A stretch of DNA of 64,000 bases from Paenibacillus amylolyticus (GTDB lineage Bacteria > Bacillota > Bacilli > Paenibacillales > Paenibacillaceae): positions 3,286,001 through 3,350,000 of the forward strand of contig NZ_CP121451.1 in assembly GCF_029689945.1 (NCBI RefSeq). The letters run 5' to 3'. A model generated the notes under the pieces. That model was not told where the DNA came from. It worked only from the letters and a program-made list of their open reading frames with translations, and ran no database searches. The position numbers and the translations under genes are program-made. Of the stretch, positions 59,502 through 64,000 are shown in pieces (position 1 is the stretch's first letter; each line of letters opens with the position of its first letter).

Positions 59502-61313
59502 TTGAGTATACGTTCTTTAAATGGAACAGATTTCACCGCAATGGTACTTGCCGGAGCGGAACAACTTGGACAGCATGCAGAGCACGTCAATTCCCTGAAT
59601 GTTTTCCCTGTGCCGGATGGTGACACGGGAACGAACATGAATTTGACAATGAGTGCAGGAGTTGCAGAGATCAAAAGAAAAAGCTCTGCCTCCATCGGAG
59701 AAGCTGCCGGTATTCTATCAAAAGGCCTGCTTATGGGCGCACGGGGGAATTCAGGAGTTATTCTGTCGCAATTGTTCCGTGGATTTAGTCGTTCAGCTGC
59801 TCCCTATGAGGAACTGAATACGCTCCAATTTGCAGCAGCCCTGCAGAACGGTGTTGACGCAGCTTACAAAGCAGTCGTAAAACCCGTCGAAGGGACCATT
59901 CTTACCGTAGCCAAGGAAGCGGCGAAACATGCCAATTACTACGCAAGACGGACGAATGATATTACTGAATTAATGAATGAAGTTTTGTTAAAAGCAAAAG
60001 AAGCACTGGCCATGACTCCGGAATTGCTTCCTGTACTGAAACAGGTTGGTGTTGTGGATTCAGGTGGTCAGGGGCTTGTATATATCTACGAGGGCTTTAT
60101 GGAAGTATTGCTGCAAAGTGACGGTGTGAATCGTACTTCGCTGAACAAAGAAGTAACCCCATCCGTGGCAGCATCTGCTTTGAAACCGTCTGCACCGGCA
60201 GAAGTGGATATCAAGAAGCCTGCACAGCAGCAGGTGATTGCGCCGGAGATGCCGTTATCTGCTCAGGCGAGATTGGAAACGGAAGATATTGAATTCCTGT
60301 ATGACATGGAATTTTTCATTAACCGCGAGCTTGGAGAGAACGCAGGAGTGGCATTTGATGATGAAGCATTCCGGAAAGCGTTGTCAGTTAATGGAGATTC
60401 GATCATTATCATTGCTGATGATGAAATCATTAAAGTTCATGTCCATTCCAAAACACCAGGCGATGTGTTGAACCTGGCACTGCATTATGGTGAGATTACA
60501 CAGATTCATATTCTTAACATGCGTGAGCAGCATCGCGATCTTCTGACAGCAGGCATGGATATTGCTCCATCCCCTGAATTGTTTGCAGAGATTCCACCAG
60601 AGGCAGCGCACAGTATGGAAGAGGCTATGCTTCCTGCAGATGAGATGGCACCGTATGGTTTTATTGCGGTATCCTCCGGTGAGGGTATTGCAGAGATTTT
60701 CCAGAGTCTTGGTGTGGATGTTGTTCTGTCTGGTGGACAGACGATGAATCCGAGTACGGAGGATTTTGTAAAAGCTGTCCGTTCCATTGCTGCGGAGCAG
60801 GTATTTATACTCCCGAATAACTCGAATATTGTACTGGCTGCGGAGCAGGCACGTGAACTTCTTGAAGATGAGCGCCGAATTACGGTTATTCCGAGCAAGA
60901 CCATTCCACAGGGAATGGCGGCTGCTTTTGCTTTCCAGGAAGAGGAGTCTGCAGAAACGAACCGTGACCAAATGTTGGAGGCCATCAGCCGGGTGCAGTC
61001 CGGTCAAGTGACTCACGCGGTTCGGGATACGCAATATGATGAATTGGATATCAAGGCGGGACACTATATTGGTATTCATAATTCCAAAATTGTAGCGACG
61101 GATGAGACCATGCTTCAGGCGTGTGAAGGTCTGCTCAAGCAGATGATGGAGAGTGGAGATGAAGTGGTGACGATTCTCGAAGGGGACGAAGCTGACCCTG
61201 AGGTTACGGCTGCCCTCGCTGCATGGCTTGAAGTAGAGTATCCTGATGCTGAGGTAGAGGTACATCGTGGAGGACAGCCAGTGTACTACTATTTGTTCTC
61301 CGTAGAGTCCTAA
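59502..61313 (+). CDS. fakA: fatty acid kinase subunit FakA (YloV)
   Basis: Kinase subunit of 603 residues that phosphorylates FakB-bound fatty acids for phospholipid synthesis. The DAK2-like N-terminal domain has NVFPVPDGDTGTNMNLTM (nucleotide/metal), MGARGNSGVILSQLFRG and VVDSGGQGL. The C-terminal part is the DegV-like/DAK phosphatase-like half. TTG 59502 is the start: the protein then begins SIRSLNGTDFTAMVLAGA and GGAAGGGG lies nine bases upstream. The DegV gene follows 76 bases on, so both halves of the enzyme are encoded together. Confidence 0.95.
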   Translation: MSIRSLNGTDFTAMVLAGAEQLGQHAEHVNSLNVFPVPDGDTGTNMNLTMSAGVAEIKRKSSASIGEAAGILSKGLLMGARGNSGVILSQLFRGFSRSAAPYEELNTLQFAAALQNGVDAAYKAVVKPVEGTILTVAKEAAKHANYYARRTNDITELMNEVLLKAKEALAMTPELLPVLKQVGVVDSGGQGLVYIYEGFMEVLLQSDGVNRTSLNKEVTPSVAASALKPSAPAEVDIKKPAQQQVIAPEMPLSAQARLETEDIEFLYDMEFFINRELGENAGVAFDDEAFRKALSVNGDSIIIIADDEIIKVHVHSKTPGDVLNLALHYGEITQIHILNMREQHRDLLTAGMDIAPSPELFAEIPPEAAHSMEEAMLPADEMAPYGFIAVSSGEGIAEIFQSLGVDVVLSGGQTMNPSTEDFVKAVRSIAAEQVFILPNNSNIVLAAEQARELLEDERRITVIPSKTIPQGMAAAFAFQEEESAETNRDQMLEAISRVQSGQVTHAVRDTQYDELDIKAGHYIGIHNSKIVATDETMLQACEGLLKQMMESGDEVVTILEGDEADPEVTAALAAWLEVEYPDAEVEVHRGGQPVYYYLFSVES

Positions 61314-61389
61314 TAAAGGTTGTTCAAATCGTCTCTTGTTGACTGTTTGAACAGGTGCCAACAGCACTCTGGCGAAGAGGAGGAGAGTC

Positions 61390-62253
61390 ATGAGCCACAA
61401 GGTTGCGATCGTAACAGACAGTACGGCGGATATTCCCGAAGAACTCATCCGCAAATACGGGATTCATATTGTTCCGTTGCGGGTTCTATTCGGTGAAGAA
61501 ACTTATGCAGATGGCGTTGATCTGACTTCGGAACAGTTCTACGAAAAATTGAAGAAGGTTTCTGTGTTGCCTACAACTTCACAGCCTTCTCCAACCGATT
61601 TCATGAATGTATATCAAGCACTGCTTGATGAGAACCCGGAGCGCCCGATTGTATCCATCCACCTGTCATCCGGCATGAGTGGTACCTATCAATCGGCTAT
61701 GCTTGGCAAGTCTTTGCTGGAGCGTGAAGGTGACATCACCGTGCTGGATTCGAAGTCGGCATCGTATGGATACGGTCTAATGGTGGTACAGGCTGCTGAA
61801 CTTGCCGAACAGGGCAAGTCAGCGGTCGAAATCGCTGCTGCGATTGAAGGGATGCAGCAATCTCGCAAATTATTCTTTCTCGTGGATACTCTGGAGTATC
61901 TGCAAAAGGGCGGTCGAATTGGCAAAGCTTCAGCCATCTTGGGAACGTTGCTTAACATTAAGCCGATCCTGTCTATTGATGAAGAAGGCGTGATCTACGC
62001 AGTTGAGAAAGTCAGAGGTCATAAAAAAGCAATGGCACGCATTATTGAGCTGTTCCAGAAGGATCTTGCAGGCAAACGGGTTAACCTGGCGGTAGGTCAT
62101 ACCGCTGACCCGGGATCAGCAATCGCTTGTGCAGAGCAGCTGCGTGGTCATTTTACACTGAATGAAGTGATCTATACCAATATTGGCGCCGTCATCGGCA
62201 GTCATGTTGGACCTGGTGTCATTGCGATCTTTATGTGGCCTGTTCCGGAATGA
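61390..62253 (+). CDS. DegV family fatty acid-binding protein (FakB)
   Basis: A 287-residue DegV protein that holds a fatty acid for FakA. VTDSTADIPEELI at the start, the SQPSPTDF motif, SSGMSGTYQSA (carboxylate binding), LEYLQKGGRIG and the end GSHVGPGVIAIF are family marks. GAGGAGGAGAG precedes ATG. In Bacillus subtilis sdaAB occupies this point, so a degV gene beside fakA is a local difference that makes functional sense. Confidence 0.92.
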   Translation: MSHKVAIVTDSTADIPEELIRKYGIHIVPLRVLFGEETYADGVDLTSEQFYEKLKKVSVLPTTSQPSPTDFMNVYQALLDENPERPIVSIHLSSGMSGTYQSAMLGKSLLEREGDITVLDSKSASYGYGLMVVQAAELAEQGKSAVEIAAAIEGMQQSRKLFFLVDTLEYLQKGGRIGKASAILGTLLNIKPILSIDEEGVIYAVEKVRGHKKAMARIIELFQKDLAGKRVNLAVGHTADPGSAIACAEQLRGHFTLNEVIYTNIGAVIGSHVGPGVIAIFMWPVPE

Positions 62254-62263
62254 GGGATTCGAC

Positions 62264-64000
62264 ATGAAATTGGAAGAAATATCAGTTAAGCAAATTAACG
62301 GCGTGAGTGCTCTCAAAGAGGGAGAGCTTCACGCCTTTGGCATCTCTACTGTTAAAGACCTGCTGGAATACTATCCGTTCCGCTACGAGGATTATCGTCT
62401 GCGTTCGCTTAGTGAAGTGAAGGATGGGGACAAGATTACGGTCCAGGGACAAGTAATGGGCATTCCTGTATTGCAGCGTTACGGCAAAAAGTCACGTCTT
62501 ACCTGTAAGATCATGACGGAAGAGTGGATGATTACTGCCACCTGGTTCAATCGCCATTTTCTCAAAGAACAGCTTACCCCCAATCGGGAGATTGTGATTA
62601 CAGGAAAATGGGAACAAAAACGTATGCAGATGACGGTGACTGACTCGGAGTTCCCTGATAAAGGCGATGGGCGTTCAGGCACACTGCAACCGGTATATTC
62701 AGTAACCGGCAAGTTGACGCAGCAATGGATGCGGAAAACGATTAATCAGGGGTTAGTTCAATACGGAGATATGATTCCCGAGATTTTGCCCCAGTCGTTG
62801 ATGAAGAAATACAGTTTGATGCCACGCAAACAAGCAATCGCGGGGATTCATCGTCCACAGGACAACCGGGAAGGTCAGCAGGCCAGACAGCGGATGGTGT
62901 ATGAAGAGTTATTCCTGTTTCAGCTGAAAATGCAGGCGTATCGTGCGCTCAACCGGAATCGCATGGATGGCGTGGTACACACCACGGACAATACGACGAT
63001 CCGTGAATTTGTACGCAGTTTGCCTTTTGAATTGACAGACGCTCAGAAAAAGGTGGAGCTTGAAATTCTGCATGATATGCGTTCGCCCTATGCGATGAAT
63101 CGGTTATTGCAGGGTGATGTCGGATCAGGTAAAACGGTTATTGCGGCGATAGCGCTATACACGACTGTTCGCTCCGGTTTTCAAGGGGCCCTCATGGTGC
63201 CTACGGAGATTCTGGCGGAACAGCATACACGTTCACTGCAAAAGCTGTTTGAACCGTTTGGCGTAACCGTAGGACTGTTAACGGGCAGTGTAAATGGGCG
63301 TAAACGTAAAGATCTGATCGCATCATTGCAAATGGGCATGATTGATATTGTGGTGGGTACACACGCCCTGATTCAGGAAGATGTTTTCTTCCGTGATCTG
63401 GGCCTTGTGGTGACGGACGAGCAGCATCGCTTCGGGGTGAATCAGCGCAGCGTTTTGCGACGCAAAGGATATAATCCGGATGTGTTAACGATGACGGCTA
63501 CGCCCATTCCACGGACACTCGCCATCACGGCTTTTGGGGATATTGAGGTATCCACGATCTCAGAGCGTCCGAAAGGACGGATTCCGATCTCTACCTATTG
63601 GGTTAAGCACGATATGATGGAGCGGGTGCTCGGGTTCATTTCCAGAGAAGTGGATCAGGGACGTCAGGCCTATCTAATCTGTCCGCTCATAGAAGAGTCG
63701 GAGAAGCTGGATGTTCAGAATGCGATTGATCTGCATGTGCAGATGCAGCAGAACTTTCCGAAATATCGTGTAGGACTGCTGCATGGACGAATGACGGCTG
63801 CGGAGAAGAAGAGATGATGCGCGATTTCTATAGCAATGATATTCAGCTGCTCGTCTCCACGACGGTTGTGGAGGTAGGGGTCGATGTGCCGAATGCAACG
63901 TTAATGGTCATTATGGATGCGGATCGTTTCGGTCTGTCCCAGCTGCATCAGCTTCGTGGTCGGGTGGGTCGTGGTGCCCATGCATCCTATTGTGTACTCA
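62264..64000 (+). CDS. recG: ATP-dependent DNA helicase RecG (3' end outside window, one frame break)
   Basis: Fork-reversal helicase. The wedge/OB domain ([19 protein letters not shown]) comes first, then Walker [47 protein letters not shown] and, after the break, [20 protein letters not shown] and [12 protein letters not shown] 62264 is used; it is nine bases after the DegV stop. The frame breaks at 63803-63812 (AAG AAG, one A missing), restoring [11 protein letters not shown]. The C-terminus lies beyond the window. Confidence 0.94.

Noticed and set aside
60384..61454. Long open frame on the minus strand opposite fakA (356 codons)
   Set aside because: It overlaps a well-supported gene over its whole length, has no ribosome site and its product resembles no protein family. 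It is a shadow frame.

Overview
The window looks like chromosome of a spore-forming Firmicute of the Paenibacillus type. It carries spoVM, remA, ricF (ylbF), ccpA, acuA/acsA, the prpC-prkC-rsgA cluster and rqcH. Shine-Dalgarno sequences are strong (AGGAGG type), GTG and TTG starts occur, and protein wording is close to Bacillus but with Paenibacillus-style gene order. No rRNA, tRNA, CRISPR array, prophage, insertion sequence or origin was seen.

Layout. 1-3.4 kb: end of a GlcNAc PTS permease (EIICBA) followed directly by ptsI. 3.5-7.1 kb: a DJ-1/PfpI protein, a small zinc-ribbon protein, ytxJ, ccpA and mtnN. 7.2-10 kb: divergent acuA and acsA, with a consensus CcpA site (cre) in the acsA leader. 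10-16.3 kb, minus strand: a large class A PBP, a chemotaxis receptor and rpsD with a long leader. 16.7-25.4 kb: a GAF-GGDEF diguanylate cyclase (dgcP/ytrP type), a lipoprotein, an M29 aminopeptidase, an HPr-like protein without the active His, ylaN, a Ca2+/H+ antiporter, an Asp23 protein, ftsW and a YugN-like protein. 25.6-34.5 kb: an M20 amidohydrolase, an XPB-like helicase with its partner, ricF (ylbF), ylbG, an unknown gene, a LysR regulator, a PHP phosphoesterase and a GNAT acetyltransferase. 34.8-64 kb: a housekeeping block matching the Bacillus subtilis ylo region: rqcH, yloB, (dapF, yitJ inserted), yloC, remA, gmk, rpoZ, coaBC, priA, def, fmt, rsmB, rlmN, prpC, prkC, rsgA, rpe, spoVM, rpmB, fakA, a degV/fakB gene and the start of recG.

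How genes work together. PTS enzyme I, the GlcNAc permease, CcpA and acsA with its acetyltransferase AcuA make a carbon-control set. PrpC/PrkC is a Ser/Thr phosphatase-kinase pair for cell-wall and stationary-phase signalling. FakA and the DegV protein can form a fatty acid kinase. The two-gene XPB module is probably DNA repair.

The most important caution is that fourteen genes, several of them essential (gmk, priA, fmt), are broken by about twenty single-base losses, nearly all in or beside homopolymer runs. This is best read as systematic sequencing or consensus error. Those genes are therefore listed as whole CDSs with the break noted, not as pseudogenes. I found no feature that clearly proves a new biological system. 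The best candidates for a second look are the XPB-partner module, the His-less HPr protein, the hairpin leader of the diguanylate cyclase gene, the structured repeat near 34.7 kb and the unexplained 59.1-59.5 kb interval.
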